Positions 17,596 through 27,022 are shown, counted from the first letter of the stretch. The stretch: 33,506 nucleotides of DNA from Chitinophaga pinensis (GCA_943324925.2 CALPNL020000002.1:1-33506), one strand, 5' to 3'. The notes: a model not told the origin generated them from the sequence alone. Translations and numbers: made by a program.

Positions 17596-18759
17596 CTATT
17601 TACTTGCAAATAAATGAATATCTGTTTCGGAAATTTCATTTCCGCTAAGTATTATCAATCTCTCTACAATATTTCTTAATTCTCGAATATTTCCAGTCCA
17701 ATCGTATTCTTGCATCAATTTTATAGCTTCAACAGAAAATGATTTGGGTGCAATTCCTTGTTCAGTAGTAATTTTTTCGGTAAAATGATTTATCAATAGC
17801 GGAATATCATCTCGTCTTTCGTTTAATCCTGGAACTTTAATTAAAATTACTGCCAAACGATGGTATAAATCTTCCCGAAAGCGTCCTTTTTCAATTTCCT
17901 TTTTTAAATCTTTATTTGTTGCAGCAATTACTCGGACATCTACTTTTATGTCTTTATCTGCTCCCACTCGAGTAATAACGTTTTCTTGTAATGCTCTTAA
18001 AACTTTGGCTTGAGCCGATAAACTCATGTCGCCTATTTCATCTAAAAATAAAGTTCCTTTGTCGGCCGCTTCAAATTTTCCTGCTCTGTCTTTTATAGCA
18101 GATGTAAAAGCGCCTTTTACATGTCCAAAAAGTTCACTTTCAATTAATTCAGATGGAATAGCAGCGCAATTAACTTCAATTAAAGGAAAGTTTGCACGCT
18201 CACTTTTTTCATGTAATTGATGGGCAACCAATTCTTTTCCAGTACCATTTGGACCTGTAATTAAAACTCGGGCTTCTGTTTTAGCTACTTTATCAACCAT
18301 TGTTTTGATATGATTGATGGCCTCGCTTTCGCCAATCATCTCATAATTTTTACTTACAATTTTCTTTAGAATTTTATTTTCAACAACCAATTGTTTTTTA
18401 TCCAAAGCATTTCTAACTGTATTCAATAATCGATTAAGATCTGGTGGTTTAGAAATATAATCAAAAGCGCCAAGACGCATAGTTTGAATGGCCGTTTCCA
18501 TATCACCATGACCGGAAATCATTACAATTGGAATTTCGGGTTTAATTTTCTTAACCGCTTGGAGTAGTTCAACTCCATCCATTTTGGGCATTTTAATATC
18601 ACACAAAACCAAATCATAATCGTTTTGTGCTATTTTTTGATATCCTATGCTTCCATCCTCAGCCTCATCTACTTGATAGGTATCGTTTTCTTCAGTTAGA
18701 ATTTTGGTTAGCACCCTTCTAATTGAAGCTTCGTCCTCAATAATTAAAATTTTACTCAT
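17596..18759 (-). CDS. Sigma-54-dependent response regulator (REC-AAA+), no HTH
   Basis: REC 'LVLCDIKMPKMDGVELL'; AAA+ 'VLITGPNGTGKELVAHQLHEKSERANFPLIEVNCAAIPSELIESELFGHVKGAFTSA'; ends 'WTGNIRELRNIVERLIILSGNEISETDIHLFASK'. Confidence 0.93.
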   Translation of the reverse strand: MSKILIIEDEASIRRVLTKILTEENDTYQVDEAEDGSIGYQKIAQNDYDLVLCDIKMPKMDGVELLQAVKKIKPEIPIVMISGHGDMETAIQTMRLGAFDYISKPPDLNRLLNTVRNALDKKQLVVENKILKKIVSKNYEMIGESEAINHIKTMVDKVAKTEARVLITGPNGTGKELVAHQLHEKSERANFPLIEVNCAAIPSELIESELFGHVKGAFTSAIKDRAGKFEAADKGTLFLDEIGDMSLSAQAKVLRALQENVITRVGADKDIKVDVRVIAATNKDLKKEIEKGRFREDLYHRLAVILIKVPGLNERRDDIPLLINHFTEKITTEQGIAPKSFSVEAIKLMQEYDWTGNIRELRNIVERLIILSGNEISETDIHLFASK

Positions 18760-18777
18760 ATGATTTTGGTTAGCAAA

Positions 18778-20082
18778 TTAGTATTTCAACCATTTGTACA
18801 ATTCTCTCCATGTTGGTTTTTTTCCATACATTAAAATTCCAACTCGGTATATTTTTGATGCAAACCAAACCACAAAAAAGAAAGTGCCAAAGAGAATTGT
18901 AATTGAAATTAATAATTGCCACCAAGGTACGCCAAAAGGAATTCTCATTAACATAACTATTGGTGAAGTTAATGGAATCATTGAGAAAACAGTCGCTACC
19001 GTTCCATGAGGGTCGTTCATTACCGTAAAAAATCCTATGTAAACTCCTAAAATCAATGGCAATATTATTGGTAATAAAAATTGTTGAGAATCAGTTTCAT
19101 TGTCAACAGCAGCGCCAATTGCCGCATAGAATGAACTATATAAAAAGTATCCTCCAATAAAATAAATTACAAAACAAATTAACAACGTTGCTATAGGTAA
19201 ATTCAATAATTCATTAAAATACAATTGTGCCATTGAACCAAATTCTTGTTGGGCATTCTGAAGCATTTCGGGTGGAATGTTCGAGGTTGGAGTTGCATTT
19301 ATTCCGAAGAACATAGAAACAGAAAATACTAAAATCAATCCAACAATGGTCCAAATTAAAAATTGTAAAATTCCCGCCAATGAAGTTCCAATGATTTTGC
19401 CCATCATTAATTGAAATGGTTTTACAGAAGAAATGATAATCTCAATAATTCTATTTGTTTTTTCTTCAATTACACTTCGCATAACCATATTGCCATAAAT
19501 AACAATAAACATCATGATTAGATATCCAAAAGCACCACCTATAGCAATTTTAATTTCATTGATCCCCTTTAAACTATCTTCACCAGTAGCTTTCTTAAGT
19601 TCTAAATTGACGTCAGCTTGAGCGTTACTAATTGCCAATGTATCCAGTTTAGCTAATTTAAAATTCTCATTGGTGATTTTATTTGAAATTACTTCTTGAA
19701 CATGATCTACAAAATTAATACTTGGACTTTCATTAGAAATATATTGAATTTTGTTTTCCAAAGTTTTAAAATCACTAGTTTTTGGAATGTAAATTAACCC
19801 TTCATAGCTTTCGCTTTTTACACTGTCTTTAATACTATTTACATTACTATTGGATAGATTAATGTATTTATACTCTTCAGAATTTTTAAATTCAGATACA
19901 AAAATTCCCGTTTCATCGTAGACAGCTATTTGTTTAAGATCTGCTTTTAAAGAGCTCAAATAACTCACAAAAACACCAATTCCAACAAACAATAACGGAC
20001 TCAAAAAAGTCATTACAATAAAAGATTTATTTCGAACTTTGGATATAAATTCTCTCTTAATAATTAATGCTAATATGCTCAT
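18778..20082 (-). CDS. ABC transporter permease (NatB-like)
   Basis: 'MSILALIIKREFISKVRNKSFIVMTFLSPLLFVGIGVFVSYL', 'VMRSVIEEKTNRIIEIIISSVKPFQLMMGKIIG'. Confidence 0.9.
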   Translation of the reverse strand: MSILALIIKREFISKVRNKSFIVMTFLSPLLFVGIGVFVSYLSSLKADLKQIAVYDETGIFVSEFKNSEEYKYINLSNSNVNSIKDSVKSESYEGLIYIPKTSDFKTLENKIQYISNESPSINFVDHVQEVISNKITNENFKLAKLDTLAISNAQADVNLELKKATGEDSLKGINEIKIAIGGAFGYLIMMFIVIYGNMVMRSVIEEKTNRIIEIIISSVKPFQLMMGKIIGTSLAGILQFLIWTIVGLILVFSVSMFFGINATPTSNIPPEMLQNAQQEFGSMAQLYFNELLNLPIATLLICFVIYFIGGYFLYSSFYAAIGAAVDNETDSQQFLLPIILPLILGVYIGFFTVMNDPHGTVATVFSMIPLTSPIVMLMRIPFGVPWWQLLISITILFGTFFFVVWFASKIYRVGILMYGKKPTWRELYKWLKY

Positions 20083-20095
20083 ATTGGATTTTTTT

Positions 20096-21016
20096 TTATT
20101 GACTTACAGTTTGAATAAAAATATCGTTCACAGTTGGTATTTTCTCTACAAAATGGGTAACTTGACCCCTACTAGTTAAAATATTCAAAAGTTCATTTGG
20201 CAACGAATTTCCTAGATTTATTTCTAATTTTAATTCGTTATTTAACGATTTGAAATTGGTAGGCTGAATTGAATAATTCTGAGTGATCGCCAACATTAAT
20301 CCTTCTACATTATCGGTTAAAATTCCTACTTCAAAACTATTGGTTCTAAATTGTTTTTTTACGTCATCTAAACGACCTTCAATAAGTTTGTTGGACTGAT
20401 GAATTAAAGCAATATGATCACAAAGCTCTTCAACGCTTTCCATTCTATGCGTAGAAAATATGATAGTTGATCCTTGTTCTTGAAGTGCAAGAATTTCGTC
20501 TTTTATAATATTAGCATTCACAGGGTCAAAACCTGAAAATGGTTCGTCAAAAATTAATAATTTCGGTTTGTGTAAAACACAAACAACAAATTGAATTTTC
20601 TGAGCCATCCCTTTAGAAAGTTCCTGTATTTTTTTGTTCCACCAACCTTGAATTCCCAACCGATCAAACCAATAGTCCAATTGAATTTTAGCCTCCGATT
20701 TAGATAAACCTTTCATTTGGGCTAAATACAAGCATTGCTCCCCCACTTTCATCGATTTATATAAACCTCGTTCTTCCGGAAGATATCCAATGTGTTGAAT
20801 GTGCTTTGGATTTAGCTTTTCACCATCAAGAATTATTTCGCCGCTATCGGGCATGGTGATTTGATTTATGATACGAATTAATGAAGTTTTTCCTGCGCCA
20901 TTTGGACCTAAAAGGCCATAAATACTTCCTTTTGGCACAGTCAATGAAACTTCATTTAGCGCTGTATAATCACCGTATCTTTTTACAACTTTATTGACTT
21001 CAAGTAGTGTACTCAT
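20096..21016 (-). CDS. ABC transporter ATP-binding protein (NatA-like)
   Basis: Walker A 'GLLGPNGAGKTSLIR', signature 'LSKGMAQKIQFV', Walker B 'LLIFDEPFSGFDP'. Confidence 0.94.
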   Translation of the reverse strand: MSTLLEVNKVVKRYGDYTALNEVSLTVPKGSIYGLLGPNGAGKTSLIRIINQITMPDSGEIILDGEKLNPKHIQHIGYLPEERGLYKSMKVGEQCLYLAQMKGLSKSEAKIQLDYWFDRLGIQGWWNKKIQELSKGMAQKIQFVVCVLHKPKLLIFDEPFSGFDPVNANIIKDEILALQEQGSTIIFSTHRMESVEELCDHIALIHQSNKLIEGRLDDVKKQFRTNSFEVGILTDNVEGLMLAITQNYSIQPTNFKSLNNELKLEINLGNSLPNELLNILTSRGQVTHFVEKIPTVNDIFIQTVSQ

Positions 21017-21075
21017 TTGAAAATTTATTTATGTAAAAGTATTGATTTTGAAATAAAAATGAATTATAATTTATA

Positions 21076-21110
21076 AAAAACCCACCCTTATTTTCACAAG
21101 GATGGGAAAA
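21076..21110 (-). terminator. Intrinsic terminator after dnaJ
   Basis: CCCACCCTT...AAGGATGGG hairpin with flanking A/T runs, downstream of dnaJ on the minus strand. Confidence 0.75.
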
Positions 21111-21136
21111 ATGCTGTAATAAATTACAACAAAAAA

Positions 21137-22258
21137 TTAGGAGAACATGTCCTTTACTTTTTCAAAAAACGACTTATCGCCTTTTTCAGGATTAGGAATA
21201 AAGTTGTCCTCGGTCAACGCTTTTTCAAAAAACTGTTTTTGGTCTTTATTTAATGTTCTAGGAGTCCAAACATTAATATGAATTAACAAATCTCCATTGC
21301 CATAACCATTTATATTAGGAATTCCTTTCCCTTTTAATCTTAATATTTTACCGGATTGAATACCTTCTTCGAGTTTAATTCTAACTTTACCTTTTACCGC
21401 TTCAATATCTTTAGAAACACCAAGAACCGCTTCAGCAAAGCTAATGTATAAGTCTAAATGGAGATTTTCCCCTTCACGCTTTAAAAATTCATGTTCAATT
21501 TCTTCAATTACAACAATCAAATCACCAGGAACACTGTTTCCAGGAGCATCATTACCTTTGTTTGAAACTTTAAGTTGCATTCCATCAACTACACCGCCTG
21601 GAATTTTAATTGAAACTGTTTCGTCATCAACTATCATTCCTTGAGAATCGGCATTGGAAGGTTTGTGATCTAGTAGTTGACCCGAGCCACCACAAGTAGT
21701 ACAAGTTGTAGCTGACTGCATTCTACCCAAAATAGTATTAGTTACTCGCATTACTTGTCCTTGACCATTACAAGAGGAACAAGTTTTGTAGGTTACTCCA
21801 GGGGCTTGAACTTTGCGCTTTACCTTTACTTTTTTCTCTACTCCAAAAGCAATTTCTTCTAAAGTAAGTTTAACTTTTATACGAAGGTTACTTCCTTTTA
21901 CTCTTCTTGGGCCACCGCCACCACCAAATCCAGATCTACCTCCAAAAGCACCACCAAATATATCACCAAATTGGCTAAAGATATCGTCCATGTTCATATG
22001 CCCTCCACCAAAACCGCCACCACCTTGACCACCATTTTCAAACGCTTGATGTCCGAATTGATCGTATTTTGCTTTCTTTTGAGGATCGCTCAAAACTTCA
22101 TAGGCTTCAGCTGCTTTTTTAAAATTATCTTCAGCAACAGCATCACCTGGATTTTTATCAGGGTGAAATTCAATTGCTTTTTTTCGATAGGCTTTTTTTA
22201 TTTCGGCTGCATCAGCATTTCTTGAAATACCTAAAATTTCGTAAAAATCTTTTTTCAT
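21137..22258 (-). CDS. dnaJ: Molecular chaperone DnaJ
   Basis: J domain with HPD ('EFHPDKNPGD'), Gly-rich linker, two CxxCxGxG motifs (CSSCNGQG, CTTCGGSG), C-terminal substrate-binding domain. Confidence 0.96.
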   Translation of the reverse strand: MKKDFYEILGISRNADAAEIKKAYRKKAIEFHPDKNPGDAVAEDNFKKAAEAYEVLSDPQKKAKYDQFGHQAFENGGQGGGGFGGGHMNMDDIFSQFGDIFGGAFGGRSGFGGGGGPRRVKGSNLRIKVKLTLEEIAFGVEKKVKVKRKVQAPGVTYKTCSSCNGQGQVMRVTNTILGRMQSATTCTTCGGSGQLLDHKPSNADSQGMIVDDETVSIKIPGGVVDGMQLKVSNKGNDAPGNSVPGDLIVVIEEIEHEFLKREGENLHLDLYISFAEAVLGVSKDIEAVKGKVRIKLEEGIQSGKILRLKGKGIPNINGYGNGDLLIHINVWTPRTLNKDQKQFFEKALTEDNFIPNPEKGDKSFFEKVKDMFS

Positions 22259-22315
22259 TTTATAATGTCTTAATCAAACTTAAGCCCAGAAGGCAATTAG
22301 TAAGTTTCTTAGAAT

Positions 22316-22891
22316 TTAGTTTCCGATTACTACTTTAGGAAAACGAATAATTTTGTCACCTAATTTGTATCCTTTTTCAAGAACGTCAACAATTTTGCCT
22401 TTCAAATTTGGTGAAGGAGCAGGAATTTGAGTGATTGCTTCAGCAAAATCGGCATCAAATAAATCACCCGCTTTTATAGTCACTTCTTCTAAACCTTTTG
22501 AAAATAAAGTGCTTTTCAACTTATCATGAATCAATTCCACTCCTTTCAATAAAACTTCATCTTCAGATTTTTTAATTTCAATGATAGCCCTGTCGAAATC
22601 GTCTAAAACTGGTAAAATTGCCAATAAAACCTCTTGATTTGCAGTTTTGAATAAATCAATTCTCTCTTTTGAAGTTCTTCTTTTATAGTTTTCAAATTCA
22701 GCAAAAAGTCTTAAATGCTTGTCTTTTTCGTTTGCTAAATCTAGAGTTAATTGTTCTTCAACACTAAGCTCCTCAACGTTTACTTGCTCATCATTTTCAT
22801 TATTTTCCAATGTAGTTGCGTTAAGGTCTTGATCCATTTCCGTATTTTCAGTGGTCATCTTATCTTTATTTTTAAAAATATTTTTAAACAT
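22316..22891 (-). CDS. grpE: Nucleotide exchange factor GrpE
   Basis: 'LRLFAEFENYKRRTSKERIDLFKTANQEVLLAILPVLDDFDRAI', 'GYKLGDKIIRFPKVVIG'. Confidence 0.95.
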   Translation of the reverse strand: MFKNIFKNKDKMTTENTEMDQDLNATTLENNENDEQVNVEELSVEEQLTLDLANEKDKHLRLFAEFENYKRRTSKERIDLFKTANQEVLLAILPVLDDFDRAIIEIKKSEDEVLLKGVELIHDKLKSTLFSKGLEEVTIKAGDLFDADFAEAITQIPAPSPNLKGKIVDVLEKGYKLGDKIIRFPKVVIGN

Positions 22892-22916
22892 TATCTTTTG
22901 TTCTTTTCATTGGATA

Positions 22917-22932
22917 ACAAAATTACTGCCAA
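22917..22932 (-). promoter_or_regulatory. Candidate sigma-54 (-24/-12) promoter for grpE-dnaJ
   Basis: Minus strand TTGGCAGT-AATT-TTGT versus TTGGCACG-N4-TTGC; GG to -12 G spacing correct; expected start about 15 nt before the grpE ATG. Confidence 0.5.
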
Positions 22933-23099
22933 TTCCTTAAAAATGTCAAATTGTCACTATTTATTTTCAATAGTACTTTGTGTAATTCACACTAATTAAA
23001 ATTGAGAAAAAAAATTAACTATAATTGTGTAAAACTTTAATAAAATATTAGGATTATATGAATGGCATTAAAGTAAATTTGTTGATGTAGAAGGTTGAA

Positions 23100-23129
23100 A
23101 TTTATTATTTGCATTAATAAATAATAAAT
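23100..23129. repeat. 11-bp perfect inverted repeat
   Basis: ATTTATTATTT-GCATTAAT-AAATAATAAAT. Confidence 0.7.
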
Positions 23130-23159
23130 GTAATATTGTTAATTCACATTTAAATAGTG

Positions 23160-23193
23160 AAAAAAGCTCCGTTTTTAAAGGAGCTTTTTTTAT
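23160..23193. terminator. Intrinsic terminator of the TIGR01777 gene
   Basis: AAAAAAGCTCC-GTTTTTAA-AGGAGCTTTTTTT. Confidence 0.85.
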
Positions 23194-24095
23194 TTTAAAA
23201 TATTTTTCAATGCTTCATCGATGGTTTTGTATTTAAAGACAAAACCTTTGTCTATTATTTTTTTTGCACTTATGTTTCTATTTTCAAACAGTAATTCGTG
23301 CATTTCACCTAAAAACAAACTCATCATAAACTTTGGAATATTAGGCATAAAAAGTGGTTTTTTTAAAACCTTAGCAATTACAACAGTAAGCTCCTGATTT
23401 GAAACTGGATTTGGAGAAACAGCATTGTAAACTCCTTCTAAATTATTTTTTATAGCAAAATAATAAAGTGCCGCTATATCATGAATGTGAATCCAAGTTT
23501 GAACCTGCTTACCCGATCCGAAAAAGGAGCCCAAACCAAGTTTAATAGTTTTAAGCATTTCTACCAACGCCCCACCTTTTGTTGAAAGGACGATACCTGT
23601 TCGAAGTTTGCAAACTTTTAAACCTAAGGAGGTAAATTTATCTGTACTTTCTTCCCATTTTATAACCACATTTCCTAAAAAACTAGGATTAACTTGAGTT
23701 GATTTTTCATCGTAAATTATCGTATCACTATTTGGGTAAATTGAGGTTCCTGAGGCAGATACAATTTGTTTTACTTGATTGGGATTGTTCTTGATCGCTT
23801 TAAATAATAAGGCTGAGGATAACAAACGACTTTCAATAATTTCTTGTTTATAGGAATTGGTCCATCTTTTAGAAATATTAGCACCTGCTAGATTTATTAT
23901 TGAATCAACCCCCAGTAAACAATTTTCATCGATTATCCCTTTCTCAGGACTCCAATAAAATCCATTGTAGTTTAATTCGTTAACTATTTTATTCTTGGAT
24001 GTAGTAAGGTAATTAACACTAATTCCATTTTGGAGAAGTAACGAAACTAATTCAGTTCCTATCAAACCTGTTGCACCTGTTATTAAGACTTTCAT
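23190..24095 (-). CDS. TIGR01777 family (SDR-like) oxidoreductase
   Basis: 'MKVLITGATGLIGTELVSLLLQNG', 'VDSIINLAGANISKRWTNSYKQEIIESRL', 'VSASGTSIYPNS'. Confidence 0.92.
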   Translation of the reverse strand: MKVLITGATGLIGTELVSLLLQNGISVNYLTTSKNKIVNELNYNGFYWSPEKGIIDENCLLGVDSIINLAGANISKRWTNSYKQEIIESRLLSSALLFKAIKNNPNQVKQIVSASGTSIYPNSDTIIYDEKSTQVNPSFLGNVVIKWEESTDKFTSLGLKVCKLRTGIVLSTKGGALVEMLKTIKLGLGSFFGSGKQVQTWIHIHDIAALYYFAIKNNLEGVYNAVSPNPVSNQELTVVIAKVLKKPLFMPNIPKFMMSLFLGEMHELLFENRNISAKKIIDKGFVFKYKTIDEALKNILK

Positions 24096-24180
24096 TTTAT
24101 TATTTTCTAATGATCAAAATTACATTTATTATAAAATAAAATGATGTATTTAAGTAGTATTTAACTATCGTTAATCGATA

Positions 24181-24657
24181 CTAAGTATTTTTAATTTTAA
24201 TACTCCATTCGAAATCCATTTCTGATACTTGGGCTCCAGTTTCATCAACTCCAATTGATTTCATCCAAAATGTTTGGCCTTCTCCCGAAGCTATGGCTTG
24301 AGTTATTGCCGTTTCAATTTTATCACCGTCAAGGCAGGTGAATGAAATTATACCAGTAGCTTTTTTGGTAAAATTGGCTTTATTATTGGCAACCAACATG
24401 GATATTTTTCTGTTGCTATTTTTGATTTCATACATTACCAAAGCTCCAGTTGACAATTCGGCAGCCATAGCTTGAACCGCAAAATACATCGAATTGAATG
24501 GATTTTGGTTAATCCAACGGTGTTTAACTGTCACCACACAATTAGTTGCTTCTAATTGCTTTACACGAACACCACATATAAATGCAGATGGCAATTTGAA
24601 AAATAGAAAAGTATTTATTTTACTAGGAGTCAGTTCCATATTACGTTGATTTACCAC
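24181..24657 (-). CDS. DUF4442 domain-containing protein (hotdog-fold thioesterase-like)
   Basis: 'NPFNSMYFAVQAMAAELSTGALVMYEI' typical of DUF4442. Confidence 0.8.
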   Translation of the reverse strand: MVNQRNMELTPSKINTFLFFKLPSAFICGVRVKQLEATNCVVTVKHRWINQNPFNSMYFAVQAMAAELSTGALVMYEIKNSNRKISMLVANNKANFTKKATGIISFTCLDGDKIETAITQAIASGEGQTFWMKSIGVDETGAQVSEMDFEWSIKIKNT

Positions 24658-24765
24658 GAATATAGTGATTAAATACTATATTTTAAAAAAAATAAATTCT
24701 AATCTAAAAGTTAAAATAAAGTTAATTTTCAGTACTATGCAAAACAAGATACTATTTAAAAGATA

Positions 24766-24773
24766 TATATTTG
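24766..24773 (+). promoter_or_regulatory. Bacteroidota -7 element (TATATTTG) upstream of the PadR operon
   Basis: TATATTTGC; leaves a leader of about 110 nt before the PadR ATG. Confidence 0.5.
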
Positions 24774-24888
24774 CATAAGAAATTACTAAGTAAAATTAAT
24801 TTCTGTGAAACTAAATAGCTTTGGCATTTTCGACTGGATTGAAATGAAAAGCGGGAAAAGGCTCCAAAAAAAATAAAATGAAAAACAT

Positions 24889-25215
24889 ATGAATATTGAA
24901 AACACGAAAGCACAAATGCGAAAAGGGGTACTCGAATTTTGCATCTTATCGGTATTGAAAGAGAAAGATGCCTACACTTCGGAGATTTTAGACACCTTGA
25001 AAACGGCAAAACTATTGGTTGTTGAAGGGACCGTTTATCCACTATTAACAAGATTAAAAAATGACGGATTGTTGAATTACCGTTGGGAAGAATCAGTTTC
25101 AGGACCTCCAAGAAAATACTATGGATTAACCGACGAAGGACGCGAATTTTTAACAGAATTAAACAGCACTTGGACTGAATTATCAGATGCTGTAAACTTA
25201 ATAACAACCAAATAA
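24889..25215 (+). CDS. PadR family transcriptional regulator
   Basis: 'MRKGVLEFCILSVLKEKDAYTSEILDTLKTAKLLVVEGTVYPLLTRLKNDGLLNYRWEESVSGPPRKYYGLTDEG'. Confidence 0.95.
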   Translation: MNIENTKAQMRKGVLEFCILSVLKEKDAYTSEILDTLKTAKLLVVEGTVYPLLTRLKNDGLLNYRWEESVSGPPRKYYGLTDEGREFLTELNSTWTELSDAVNLITTK

Positions 25216-25222
25216 TAAAAAG

Positions 25223-26905
25223 ATGAACAAGACAGTAAATATAAATTTAGGCGGATTAGTATTTCATATTGATGAAGATGCATTCCAAAAATTGACGAAT
25301 TATTTTGCCGCAATAAAGCGCTCTTTATCCAATACTTCAGGTCAAGAAGAAATAATAAAAGACATCGAAATTAGAATCGGCGAATTGATTTCAGAAAAAC
25401 ACACAAGTGATAAACAAGTAATAAGTCTTCGTGAAGTGGAGGAAATTATTTCAATAATGGGGCAACCTGAAGATTACAGAATTGAAGGTGATGAACCAAT
25501 TGATGCTGAGCCGATTTATACCAATACTAAAATCACAAAAAAACTATATCGCGATGAGGAAAACGCAGCTATTGGTGGTGTTCTTGCTGGTTTGGGACAT
25601 TATTTTGGTATAGATAAAGCCTGGTTAAGAGTTATTTTATTAATTATGGTTTTTGCATGGGGAACTGGATTTGTTGCTTATATAATACTATGGATCGCCA
25701 TGCCTGCAGCTAAAACAACTTCAGAAAAATTAGAAATGCGTGGTGAAGCTGTAACTATTTCAAATATTGAAAAAAAAGTAAGAGAAGAAATAGACACCCT
25801 TTCAGAAAAACTAAAATCTAATGATTTCGAAGGAGTAAAAAAAGGATTAAAGTCAAATGGAAACAAGTTGAAAAATTCATTTGGTGAGATTTTAGGAACA
25901 TTAATAAACCTATTCGCTAAAGTTGTTGGAGCATTTATGATTGTTATAAGTGTCGCTCTATTGGTAGTTTTCTTAATTGGAGTACTGGCGTTTGGAACTA
26001 CCAATTTTCCAGATTTTCCCTTTCATTCTTTTATTGAATTAGGAAATTTTACGGATTATCCTGTTTGGTTTTTTGGTTTGTTATTCTATTTAGCAGTAAG
26101 CATACCGAGTATATTTGTATTATTATTAGGAATAAAAATAATTGCCCCAACCAGTAAATCAATAGGATCAATTGCAAAATATGTACTATTAGCAATATGG
26201 ATTATCGCCATAGGAATTCTAATATCCATTGGAGTAAAACAAGCGTCAGAATATGCCTATGATGGAAGAATTTATGAGAAACAAACTATAAATCTAAATC
26301 CAAAAGATACCTTGTACATTAAATTTAAGAACAACGATTATTATTCCAAAGATATCAATGATTATAAGGAATTTAGTGTGACTAAAGATTCTTTAAATCA
26401 AGATGTGGTTTATTCCAACAGTATTTCGTTCCAAATTGAGAAAACGGATGAGTTATTGCCTTATATTAAAATCAACAAGGAAGCAAAAGGAAATTCATTT
26501 GAAAATGCAAACTTAAGAGCTAGAAAAATTAAATACGGATTCAAAATTATCGGAAATGAATTGGTTTTAGATAATTATTTAATTACCGAATTAAAGGATC
26601 AATATAGAGATCAAAAAGTAGAAATTAAATTATACTTACCAAAGGGAACTTTATTCAAGGTCAATTCGAATGTAAAAAATTATGATTATTCTGATAATTC
26701 TTTTTTTAATTTACATACTAGTTCAGATGAATATATTTATAGCGTAAGGGATTCACAAGTTAAATGCTTAAATTGCCCTGAGGAAGAAAACGAATTTGAT
26801 GATATCGAGAATGATAGTATAGGTAGAATGGAAACTACTACTGTTTTGGTAAAAGTGGGTGGAAAAGAAATGATTAAAAGTGTAACAAAAAAACCAATTA
26901 ATTAG
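25223..26905 (+). CDS. PspC domain-containing membrane protein
   Basis: 'KKLYRDEENAAIGGVLAGLGHYFGIDKAWLRVILLIMVFAWGTGFVAYIILWIAMP'. Confidence 0.92.
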   Translation: MNKTVNINLGGLVFHIDEDAFQKLTNYFAAIKRSLSNTSGQEEIIKDIEIRIGELISEKHTSDKQVISLREVEEIISIMGQPEDYRIEGDEPIDAEPIYTNTKITKKLYRDEENAAIGGVLAGLGHYFGIDKAWLRVILLIMVFAWGTGFVAYIILWIAMPAAKTTSEKLEMRGEAVTISNIEKKVREEIDTLSEKLKSNDFEGVKKGLKSNGNKLKNSFGEILGTLINLFAKVVGAFMIVISVALLVVFLIGVLAFGTTNFPDFPFHSFIELGNFTDYPVWFFGLLFYLAVSIPSIFVLLLGIKIIAPTSKSIGSIAKYVLLAIWIIAIGILISIGVKQASEYAYDGRIYEKQTINLNPKDTLYIKFKNNDYYSKDINDYKEFSVTKDSLNQDVVYSNSISFQIEKTDELLPYIKINKEAKGNSFENANLRARKIKYGFKIIGNELVLDNYLITELKDQYRDQKVEIKLYLPKGTLFKVNSNVKNYDYSDNSFFNLHTSSDEYIYSVRDSQVKCLNCPEEENEFDDIENDSIGRMETTTVLVKVGGKEMIKSVTKKPIN

Positions 26906-26951
26906 AGTTCTTTTACTAAATAAAAAGAGAAATTTTAATACAATTCAAATT

Positions 26952-26992
26952 AAAAAAAGCATTCAAATTCCTATTTGGATGCTTTTTTTTTC
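26952..26992 (+). terminator. Intrinsic terminator
   Basis: AAAAAAAGCATTCAAATTCCTATTTGGATGCTTTTTTTT. Confidence 0.8.
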
Positions 26993-27022
26993 TATTTTTG
27001 GTAAAATTATTATTTGAAAAAA

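Noticed and set aside
21444-22225. Plus-strand ORFs 21444..21644, 21813..22028, 21971..22225
   Set aside because: Antisense to dnaJ; the Pro-rich sequence simply mirrors the Gly-rich linker codons.
24752-25207. 151-aa minus-strand ORF
   Set aside because: Antisense to PadR and its leader; composition (Leu/Ser/Phe-rich) typical of shadow ORFs.
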